Shown here piece by piece: positions 7,897 through 15,059 of a DNA stretch of 64,000 bases (positions are counted from its first letter, which is position 1; the number at the start of each line of letters is the position of its first letter). The DNA is from Candidatus Obscuribacterales bacterium (GTDB taxonomy: Bacteria; Cyanobacteriota; Vampirovibrionia; Obscuribacterales; Obscuribacteraceae). The notes beneath the pieces are model-generated. The model was not told the origin of the DNA. It worked only from the letters and a program-made list of their open reading frames with translations, and made no database searches. The stretch is taken from NCBI GenBank assembly GCA_019637435.1, contig JAHBVO010000002.1, forward strand, positions 1,465,519-1,529,518. Reading direction: 5' to 3'. Both the position numbers and the translations under genes were made by a program.

Positions 7897-9930
7897 GTGA
7901 ACTTTAGTCCAGAGTTTCTGACCGCGGCAGTTGATAGCGCCTGGCTGATCGTGGCGTTACCGTTTCTGGCGGGATTTCTCATCATAGGCAGCTTCCTGGT
8001 TGGCGGGATTCACATCGGCGACAAGCGTGTTTTCAAAACGCTCGCCATGCTCACCTCCATAGGAGCGGTGACCTGGGGATTCTTCCACTCAATCGTCATA
8101 TTCGAGGCCTTGCGAATCAATCCGGCGCTGGCATATCAGCAGAACTGGGACTGGTTCACCTGTCAGAACTTCAAGCTCTCGGTCGGTTTTCTCGTCGACA
8201 ACCTTGCGTGCATGATGCTCATTGTTGTCACGACCGTCAGTTTGTTCGTTCAGGTTTACACACACGGCTACATGCGGGAAGACCCCGGCTATGCCAGGTT
8301 CTACTCCTACCTATCTTTATTCACAGGCTCGATGTTGGGTCTGGTAGTCTCAACCAATATGTTCCAGATGTACGGATTCTGGGAATTGGTGGGCGTTTGC
8401 AGTTACCTTCTCATCGGCTACTGGTGGTATAAAAACTCCGCTGCTGCTGCTTGCATGAAAGCATTCGTCGTCAACCGTGTTGGTGACTTCATGTTCCTCG
8501 TCGGTATCTTAATGCTGTTGCTCGCTACCAAAGATTTCTGGTCGGGCGGCACCTGCATGGCATTCGTCGCGCAACCGGGAACCAGTGGAACCGACCTGGC
8601 CGGCGCTCTTCAGCATGCATTGCAGGCTGGAACCCTCAGACCTGAACTTGCACTCGCTGCAAGTTCGATGCCACTCATGGCCATCCTTATATTTGGTGGA
8701 CCGATGGCGAAGTCCGCGCAATTCCCGTTGCACGTCTGGCTACCTGATGCAATGGAAGGCCCCACGCCAATTTCGGCACTCATCCACGCTGCAACAATGG
8801 TTGCTGCCGGTATCTATCTTGTCGCTCGCGCATATCCAGTCTTCCTCGCTCCCGATGGTGGCACGGATAGTATCGCGCTTGCGGTGGTGGCGACTATTGG
8901 AACCATCACAGCGGTTATGGCGGCAACGATTGCACTTAGCCAGAACGACATCAAACGCGTACTCGCCTGGTCGACCTGCTCGCAGCTTGGCTACATGATG
9001 GCGGCTCTTGGAGTTGGCGCATTTTCGGCTGGACTCTTCCACTTGTTCACTCACGCATTCTTCAAAGCTATGTTGTTCCTCGGTTCTGGTGCGGTGATCC
9101 TCGGATGCCACCACGAACAAGACATTCGCAAAATGGGCGGACTGAGCAAAGTAATGCCCTGGACCGGCGCGACATTCTTGATTGGTACCCTGGCTATCGC
9201 CGGTGTTCCTCCTCTGTCGGCCTGGTTCTCCAAAGATGAGATCGTTGCTGCTGCGATGCATTACAACCCTGGTATCGGCTGGGCGTTGATCATCACGGCG
9301 GGCTTGACCGCGTTCTATATGTTCCGCCTGTATTTCCTCGTGTTCACGGGGACCTACAGAGGTGACCATAAGGCGCACGAAGTCACTCCAGTCATGTGGT
9401 TGCCACTGGTATTCCTGGCGGTGCCATCCATGTTTGCCGGTGGCTTGCTCGGTTTCAACCAGGAAGCGTTCTTTGGCGCCGGCGGCGTCAATCCGTGGGC
9501 ATCATTCGTCCACTTCCAGCACCCGCACGTTGAGAAAGTCGACAGCATGGTGATGGGCATATCTACAATCATCGCGCTCGGCGGAATTGCAGTCAGTTAT
9601 CTCACGTACGTAACCAAGACCTTTGATTTCAACACGAAGTTGGTTGAGAGCCAGAATCCATTGTGGAAAATTTCGTACAACAAATGGTACTTCGACGACA
9701 TCTATATGGCTTTTGTAAACAAAGGCGTGCTGCCACTCTTCGATAAATCGTGGAAGCTCGTCGATGGAATCATCGACAACATCGTCAACGGTATGAGTTT
9801 GATCACCAGTGCCTTTGGCGAAGTGCTCAAGTACACGCAGACAGGTAAAGGTCAGTACTACGCTCTCGTCATCTTTGCATGGGTGGCGCTGCTGACGTGG
9901 ATTGTTTATCTGGCATATCCGTTAGCGTAA
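7897..9930 (+). CDS. nuoL: NADH-quinone oxidoreductase subunit L (complex I, NdhF-type)
   Basis: 677 residues, full length for NuoL, including the C-terminal lateral-helix region (about residues 590-677). It is the distal proton-pumping subunit of complex I. Conserved segments visible are YGFWELVGVCSYLLIGYW, SAQFPLHVWLPDAMEGPTPI, LIHAATMVAAGIYLVAR and KRVLAWSTCSQLGYMMAALG. The start is GTG at 7897, with GGAG at 7883-7886. It is followed by a His-rich membrane protein and then korAB on the same strand, which points to a link between low-potential electron donors and complex I (inference). Confidence 0.95.
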   Translation: MNFSPEFLTAAVDSAWLIVALPFLAGFLIIGSFLVGGIHIGDKRVFKTLAMLTSIGAVTWGFFHSIVIFEALRINPALAYQQNWDWFTCQNFKLSVGFLVDNLACMMLIVVTTVSLFVQVYTHGYMREDPGYARFYSYLSLFTGSMLGLVVSTNMFQMYGFWELVGVCSYLLIGYWWYKNSAAAACMKAFVVNRVGDFMFLVGILMLLLATKDFWSGGTCMAFVAQPGTSGTDLAGALQHALQAGTLRPELALAASSMPLMAILIFGGPMAKSAQFPLHVWLPDAMEGPTPISALIHAATMVAAGIYLVARAYPVFLAPDGGTDSIALAVVATIGTITAVMAATIALSQNDIKRVLAWSTCSQLGYMMAALGVGAFSAGLFHLFTHAFFKAMLFLGSGAVILGCHHEQDIRKMGGLSKVMPWTGATFLIGTLAIAGVPPLSAWFSKDEIVAAAMHYNPGIGWALIITAGLTAFYMFRLYFLVFTGTYRGDHKAHEVTPVMWLPLVFLAVPSMFAGGLLGFNQEAFFGAGGVNPWASFVHFQHPHVEKVDSMVMGISTIIALGGIAVSYLTYVTKTFDFNTKLVESQNPLWKISYNKWYFDDIYMAFVNKGVLPLFDKSWKLVDGIIDNIVNGMSLITSAFGEVLKYTQTGKGQYYALVIFAWVALLTWIVYLAYPLA

Positions 9931-10062
9931 ACCGAATTCAAGCGATCGTGGGTCGTTGGAAATCAACTGCTCATGACAGCTTCAGTGAAGTCGAGCGATA
10001 GCACCTAACAGGTCGAGCGACATCAAAGTTTAGTTTCAACGAACAAGCAAGGTTTGAAAGAA

Positions 10063-10650
10063 ATGGCAAGCGATTCACATTCCACCGACCACGACCACGC
10101 AAGTCATGATCACGCTCACGGCGATCATGAACACGCCGATCATGCTCAAGGGGACCATGCCGACCTTCACCATCACGAGGGACCTCCGTTCCACACTGAA
10201 GTGGTGCCGGAGAAGAGCCTCGAAGACAAGGCATTAATGCTTGTTTTGACGATCGCTTTTGTCTTCCTTTCAGGGACGACGATTGATTGGTTCATGAATG
10301 TGAAATGGGACGGGCATCACGAAGCAGCCGAAGGTGCGCATGGAACCGTTCCAGCCGGTCATGAGGGTCAGCAGGGGCATGGCGCTCCTGCTGCGCACGA
10401 AACCGCTCCAGCTGGCGCTCCCAGTCACGAGGGTTCTCCGGAAGGCGCCGCTCCCGGTCACGAAGTCGCGCCAGTGACGGCTCCGGCGGCAGGCGCTCCA
10501 GCGGGTACGCCTACAACACCCGACACCGCAGGCACTCCGGGCAAAGGCGATGGCGCTCCGGCGAGCATTCCGGCGGAGAACCCGTCGGCTGTTCCTTCGA
10601 ATCCCGCAGAAGCTCATCCGGAAGGCACTCCACCGGCAGCCTCCCACTAA
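10063..10650 (+). CDS. Histidine-rich single-pass membrane protein of unknown function
   Basis: 195 residues from ATG 10063 (AAGG at 10049-10052). Residues 1-45 are crowded with His and Asp as HDH, HGDH and HHH groups, a likely metal-binding tail. About residues 58-80 form one membrane helix (ALMLVLTIAFVFLSG). The remainder is Ala/Pro/Gly/His-rich and probably disordered. It lies 132 bp after nuoL and before korA, so a role near complex I, for instance metal handling or assembly, is possible but unproven. I do not recognise a named family. The composition could also be a general metal-buffering tail. Confidence 0.7.
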   Translation: MASDSHSTDHDHASHDHAHGDHEHADHAQGDHADLHHHEGPPFHTEVVPEKSLEDKALMLVLTIAFVFLSGTTIDWFMNVKWDGHHEAAEGAHGTVPAGHEGQQGHGAPAAHETAPAGAPSHEGSPEGAAPGHEVAPVTAPAAGAPAGTPTTPDTAGTPGKGDGAPASIPAENPSAVPSNPAEAHPEGTPPAASH

Positions 10651-10992
10651 AGTCAGCAGCTGGGGCGGTACGAGATAATCGCAATATTACTTATAGGTAG
10701 TTTCTTTGTTTTGACCTCAACTTGGCGAAACGATGATTGCCTGGATGTCCTTTCTACCTGCTTTTCGGTGAGGCGGAGACGGTTTTGCACCTAACTTTTG
10801 TTGCTCAAAATGGCTTCCTGATTAACATTCGCTTGCCATCTGATTAGTTGATTGTGTTATCGTTTAAGCCAGGCGAGCTCCCGCGAGTATGGGAGCGAGT
10901 AGCCGCGGGTCAAAGCGCCCATCGGCGCTCGGTCCAGCCGTTACAAACAGGCTGGTCAGAAAAAAGGGTTCAGTACAGGGAGAATTCCGTTA
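10651..10992 (+). promoter_or_regulatory. korA leader with three consecutive hairpins
   Basis: This 342-bp non-coding stretch precedes korA. Its first 200 bases show nothing clear. From 10880 it carries three perfect short hairpins in a row: CCCGCG/CGCGGG (10880-10885 with 10904-10909), AGCGCC/GGCGCT (10914-10919 with 10924-10929) and CCAGCC/GGCTGG (10934-10939 with 10950-10955). A purine-rich run and the GGGAG Shine-Dalgarno follow, then ATG 10993. The arrangement suggests a structured 5' UTR. I could not match it to a riboswitch class known to me. Confidence 0.5.
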
Positions 10993-12984
10993 ATGCACGA
11001 AGTCACAATCGGTATAGCTGGTGCCGCCGGTGATGGACTTGATAAGTCCGGCGATACGCTAGCGAGATCCTGCGGTCGGCTTGGTCTCTACGTCTACGCA
11101 TATAACAGCTATCAGTCGATCATCCGGGGCGGTCATATTTGGCTCAAGGTCCGCATCGGCGAAGAGAAAGTTTATTGCCACGGCGACCAACTCAACGTTT
11201 TGGTTGCGTTAAACCAAGATTCCATCGAACGTCACGCTGGTGAAGTCCACCAGGGTGGCGCAATTGTTTTCAATGGCGACAGAATCAAGTGCGATCCGTC
11301 GCTGGTTCGCGAAGGCGTTCAAGTCCTCGCGCTGCCTATCAACGACATCACCAAGGACCTCAAAGAAAAGTACGGTCCAATCAAACCGATCATGCAAAAC
11401 ACCATTGCAATCGGCGCTGTAGCTTACCTCGCCGGAATCGGTTTGGAAGAGCCCAGCAAGGTATTGAATGACACGTTCGCTCACAAGGGTCAAGAAGTCA
11501 TCGATTTGAACATCGGACTTCTCACTGCCGGTTATGAGTACGCGAAGGCTAACGCTAAAGTGGTCGCTGATGGCTGGACATTCTCGAAAAAGAGACGTCC
11601 GTTCGTTACCGGCAACGAAGCAATCGCGCTTGCTGCATATGCAGCGGGTTGCAAATTCTACTCCGCATATCCGATGACACCGGCTTCGACCATCCTTCAC
11701 TGGATGGCTGCCAATCAAACCAAAACCGGCATCCTCGTCAAACAATGCGAAGACGAACTTTCCGTTATCAACATGGCAATCGGAGCCGGTATTGCCGGCG
11801 TTCGCTCCATGTGCGGAACCGCCGGTGGTGGCTTCGCGTTGATGACCGAAGCTGTCGGAATGGCAGGCATCATGGAAGTTCCGGTTATCTGCGTCGAAGT
11901 ACAGCGCGGCGGCCCGTCGACCGGTCTGCCGACCAAGACGGAACAAGCCGACCTCTGGCAAGTTTATGGCGCCTCGCAAGGTGAATTCCCACGATTGATC
12001 GTTGCTCCGCGCGACATCGCTGATGCGTATGATTCAACCGTCGAAGCGTTCAACCTCGCTGATAAGTATCAATTGCCGGTATTGATGATTTCAGACTTGC
12101 TCCTCTCCGAGCACCCTGAGACCGTCGATCCTGAAGCATTCCCCGCAGAAGTTAAAATCGACCGCGGTGAAATCGTTGAGAAATGGGATGAGTCGCAAGG
12201 CAAGTACAAGCGATTCAAATTCACCGAATCCGGTGTCTCGCCCCGCGCGATTCCTGGAACGCCCAATACCCTCTACACCCACGCTTCTGACGATCATGAT
12301 GAAGAAAGCATCTTGATCTCAGACATGTTCACAGCTCCTCCGGTTCGTCGCAAAATCATGGAGAAGCGCCAGCGCAAGATGGTGAACATGCTCAAGGAAC
12401 TCAAAGCACCAGTGCTCGAAGGACCTGCGGATGCAGATGTCACGCTCGTTTGCTGGGGCTCGACCTCCGGTGTGGTTAAGGAAGCTGCCGAGCGCATGAC
12501 CGCGCAAGGCACCAAGACCAACTTCCTCGTCATCAAGTACATCGCTCCTTTCCACACGAAAGAAGTAACTGAAATCTTGAGCAAAGCGAAGAAGAAAATC
12601 TCCGTTGAAGTCAACTTCACCAGCGTCATGGCCCGCTTCATCAGAATGGAAACCGGAATCGCGATGGACGGTCACGTCAATCGTTATGACGGTGAGCCGC
12701 TGGAGCCGCAAGGTGTCATCGACAGCGTCAAAGAGATTCTCGAAGGCAAGCAAAAGGACCTCGATGTTTCCGAAGCAGAAGCAAAAGAAATGGTCTATCA
12801 CTACCTCCGCACTCACTCACTCGAAAAACTGCGTCCGGTCAAACTGACTCAAGAAGCAGCAAACGGAAAAGGCGAACCAACCTGGAACGTCGAAATCGCA
12901 GAGAGAGTCACCGGCAAGCCGGGAGCGACTATGGTAATCGGCACAAAGACCGGAACGACTCATTCGTTCACCAAAGCCGAGTAA
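10993..12984 (+). CDS. korA: 2-oxoacid:ferredoxin oxidoreductase, fused gamma-alpha subunit
   Basis: 663 residues. The N-terminal gamma domain (about 1-190; starts EVTIGIAGAAGDGLDKSG) is fused to the alpha domain (from about 205; GNEAIALAAYAAGCKFYSAYPMTP) and the transketolase C-terminal-like domain (about 480-600; LVCWGSTSGVVKEAAERM). With KorB it oxidatively decarboxylates a 2-oxoacid, adding CoA and reducing ferredoxin. 2-oxoglutarate is the likeliest substrate for this two-subunit form, but pyruvate or branched-chain acids cannot be excluded from sequence alone. The Shine-Dalgarno is GGGAG, nine bases before ATG. korB follows after 49 bases, so the two form an operon. No delta ferredoxin subunit is present nearby. 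Confidence 0.9.
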   Translation: MHEVTIGIAGAAGDGLDKSGDTLARSCGRLGLYVYAYNSYQSIIRGGHIWLKVRIGEEKVYCHGDQLNVLVALNQDSIERHAGEVHQGGAIVFNGDRIKCDPSLVREGVQVLALPINDITKDLKEKYGPIKPIMQNTIAIGAVAYLAGIGLEEPSKVLNDTFAHKGQEVIDLNIGLLTAGYEYAKANAKVVADGWTFSKKRRPFVTGNEAIALAAYAAGCKFYSAYPMTPASTILHWMAANQTKTGILVKQCEDELSVINMAIGAGIAGVRSMCGTAGGGFALMTEAVGMAGIMEVPVICVEVQRGGPSTGLPTKTEQADLWQVYGASQGEFPRLIVAPRDIADAYDSTVEAFNLADKYQLPVLMISDLLLSEHPETVDPEAFPAEVKIDRGEIVEKWDESQGKYKRFKFTESGVSPRAIPGTPNTLYTHASDDHDEESILISDMFTAPPVRRKIMEKRQRKMVNMLKELKAPVLEGPADADVTLVCWGSTSGVVKEAAERMTAQGTKTNFLVIKYIAPFHTKEVTEILSKAKKKISVEVNFTSVMARFIRMETGIAMDGHVNRYDGEPLEPQGVIDSVKEILEGKQKDLDVSEAEAKEMVYHYLRTHSLEKLRPVKLTQEAANGKGEPTWNVEIAERVTGKPGATMVIGTKTGTTHSFTKAE

Positions 12985-13033
12985 CGGTTTTTCAGTAGTT
13001 TTGTCCCCCTGATAATTAGAGGAACGAGGGAAA

Positions 13034-13912
13034 ATGGCAACAGTTATAGAACTTCCAGTTGAAACGTATAAGGGAGCAGTCGACCCAGACTGGTGTCCCG
13101 GATGCGGCGACTTCGGTGTGCTTCGCTCTGTCCAAGAAGCTGCCGGACGTCTCGGTATCAAGCCGGAAAATCTGTTTGTAGTCAGCGGCATCGGTTGCTC
13201 GTCCAACTTGCCCGGCTTCATTCATGCCTACGGCATTCACAGCTTGCACGGCAGAGCCGTCCCGGTAGCAACCGGCGCTCACCTTGCAAACACCGACATG
13301 AAAACTGTCATCACCGGTGGTGACGGCGACGGATATGGTATCGGCGTAGGACACTTGCTCCACGCTATGCGACGTAACCTCGACGTAACCTACGTCGTCA
13401 TGGATAACCAGATCTATGGTTTGACCACTGGTCAAACTTCACCGACGACCACCAAAGGTCACAAAACCAAATCGACACCGCAAGGCAATATCGAGTCGCC
13501 ACTAAACCCACTCGCGCTTGCCATCACATCTGGTGCTACATATGTTGCACGCGGTTTCTCCGGCGAACCTAAACACCTCGTCGATACAATCGCTGGCGGT
13601 ATGGCGCACAAAGGATTTGCGTTGATCGATGTGTTCTCGCCTTGCGTGACCTACAACAAGATCAACACCTACCCGTGGTTCAAAGAGCGCGTTTACAAGC
13701 TCGAAGAACAAAACTGGGATCCGAGTGATTTCTACAAATCAATCGAAAAATCCTACGAGTGGGGCGACACCATTCCGCTCGGCGTTCTCTACAAAACCGA
13801 AATGCCGACCTACGAAGATGGTGAACCGAACCTCCAGAAGGGCGCTCTCGTCAAAGCCAAACTCGGCGCTGACAAAAACGTCTTCAAGGAACTCGTAGAA
13901 GAAATGATCTAG
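13034..13912 (+). CDS. korB: 2-oxoacid:ferredoxin oxidoreductase, beta subunit (TPP-binding)
   Basis: 292 residues. The N-terminal DPDWCPGCGDFGVLRS supplies the CPGC cysteines typical of the beta subunit that help hold a [4Fe-4S] cluster. GGDGDGYGIGVGHLLHAMRRN and VMDNQIYGLTTGQTSPT form the thiamine diphosphate and Mg site. It is the catalytic partner of the KorA upstream. The Shine-Dalgarno GAGGG sits four to five bases before ATG 13034. A UUCG-capped hairpin about 100 bases downstream probably ends the operon. Confidence 0.93.
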   Translation: MATVIELPVETYKGAVDPDWCPGCGDFGVLRSVQEAAGRLGIKPENLFVVSGIGCSSNLPGFIHAYGIHSLHGRAVPVATGAHLANTDMKTVITGGDGDGYGIGVGHLLHAMRRNLDVTYVVMDNQIYGLTTGQTSPTTTKGHKTKSTPQGNIESPLNPLALAITSGATYVARGFSGEPKHLVDTIAGGMAHKGFALIDVFSPCVTYNKINTYPWFKERVYKLEEQNWDPSDFYKSIEKSYEWGDTIPLGVLYKTEMPTYEDGEPNLQKGALVKAKLGADKNVFKELVEEMI

Positions 13913-14011
13913 TCTTCACGCGGGACTTTCGTTCCGGCTGGTATGGTCAGACCAATTCAGGTCGAACCCAACCGTGCTTGAATGAGATCCGAAGACTGAT
14001 GCAAAAATTGT

Positions 14012-14040
14012 GGAAGGGCGGCTTCGGTCGCCCTTTCCCT
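14012..14040 (+). terminator. Probable korAB terminator with UUCG tetraloop
   Basis: AAGGGCGGC (14014-14022) pairs with GTCGCCCTT (14027-14035) around a TTCG loop closed by C-G, nine pairs with one G-T. The T tract after it is short and broken, so termination efficiency is uncertain, but the position behind korB fits. Confidence 0.65.
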
Positions 14041-14618
14041 TATCTTCGGAGCCGTCATCTATACGAAACGCCTTACGGCTTCATCTACTGCCAATAGGCA
14101 TAAACAGCAGAAATTCACCGGGAAACTGCTTTGAATTTTGGGATAAGAGAGTCCATTTATCGCCCCGAAGTTCCCAACAGCTGACTCTACCGTACATTCG
14201 AGACTTGTCTAGAAATACTAGAAGCAACACTAAGAAGACCATGCGATATGTATTGCTGGAAGATAGCAATCCGACAAATGCCAGCGGTTATTTGAAGGTT
14301 CTCGTCCTCGAATGCATTTCACAAGGCGCTTCTTCACGTATGAAATAAGAGGAATTTGATGTTGTCATGGGTGAGTGCTACAGGATGCCATTCTGGCTCT
14401 GTTTATTCACTACTGCTGCGTTTTGGGGAATCTTGCTCACGCTGATAAACAAGCTCTAATCATTGCCTTTTGAAAGAAAAAATGCGAATATCACGATCTC
14501 AAGCTGGATTTGTCCTGTGGAAGGGGCGTCCGGATGACCATGAGAACCGCTCAGGGCGCTGATCGCTGTCAGCTCTGAGTGATGCGTGTATGACATGCGA
14601 AATGGGAGTAAATCGGCA
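14041..14618. other. 578-bp gap with no confident gene
   Basis: Several short frames exist on both strands but none has convincing composition. One is worth noting: 14367-14459 (+) encodes a 30-residue, strongly hydrophobic peptide (MGECYRMPFWLCLF..., one possible membrane helix). The nearest AAGAGG (14347-14352) is better placed for an out-of-frame ATG at 14359. I do not call it as a gene. Confidence 0.4.
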
Positions 14619-14966
14619 ATGATCGATCGTTCAGTCATTTCAAAGAAACATCCGGATGCTACAACTCCGACTAAAGAACAAGTAAGCACGCTGAAAATGA
14701 AAGTGCTTTCGTCCGATTCTGCCGAGCGGCCAATCGGGCATCGCATCAGTTCTGTCTTCAGAAACATCATGCACTACTGCACGTTTACTTCGGGCTCGAT
14801 GAAGAATCAGTGCTCGTTGTACGGTCACCGCCTGGGTGCAAGAATCGTTGGCGAACAACACTTCTGTGCTGACTGTGGATGCAAGATCAAAGGACCAGAA
14901 GACTTACGCAAAGCAGCTCCTGCTCCTGGCTCAATCCGTAATTCGGGCGACGGCTCCTGGCGCTAG
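14619..14966 (+). CDS. Small Cys/His protein of unknown function
   Basis: 115 residues from ATG 14619, chosen over GTG 14586 because GGGAG lies ten bases upstream. The C-terminal half reads CSLYGHRLGARIVGEQHFCADCGCKI, which gives one Cys, two His and then CxxCxC, a pattern that could bind zinc. It ends with PEDLRKA and a Gly/Ser tail. The N-terminal half is basic and polar. No family was recognised. It lies alone upstream of the first kinase. Confidence 0.55.
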   Translation: MIDRSVISKKHPDATTPTKEQVSTLKMKVLSSDSAERPIGHRISSVFRNIMHYCTFTSGSMKNQCSLYGHRLGARIVGEQHFCADCGCKIKGPEDLRKAAPAPGSIRNSGDGSWR

Positions 14967-15047
14967 TAAGTTTTCACAGTCTTTTGCGGTAGGTGGGTGT
15001 CATGTGCCTGCCGTTTCTTCGTGCATGTTTAGTGATCCGTTAGCGGA

Positions 15048-15053
15048 TATAAT
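15048..15053 (+). promoter_or_regulatory. Consensus -10 box (TATAAT) six bases before a kinase start codon
   Basis: A perfect TATAAT ends at 15053 and the start codon of the kinase begins at 15060. Transcription from this box would begin at or next to the ATG and give a leaderless mRNA, consistent with the absence of any Shine-Dalgarno there. No good -35 box is visible 16-18 bases upstream. Confidence 0.4.
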
Positions 15054-15059
15054 CCCTCA

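Noticed and set aside
8740..9378. 212-codon minus-strand frame inside nuoL
   Set aside because: Shadow of a clearly identified gene; its own translation is Arg/His/Cys-rich and unlike a protein family.
14010..14348. 112-codon plus-strand frame
   Set aside because: Begins inside the korAB terminator hairpin and lacks a ribosome site.
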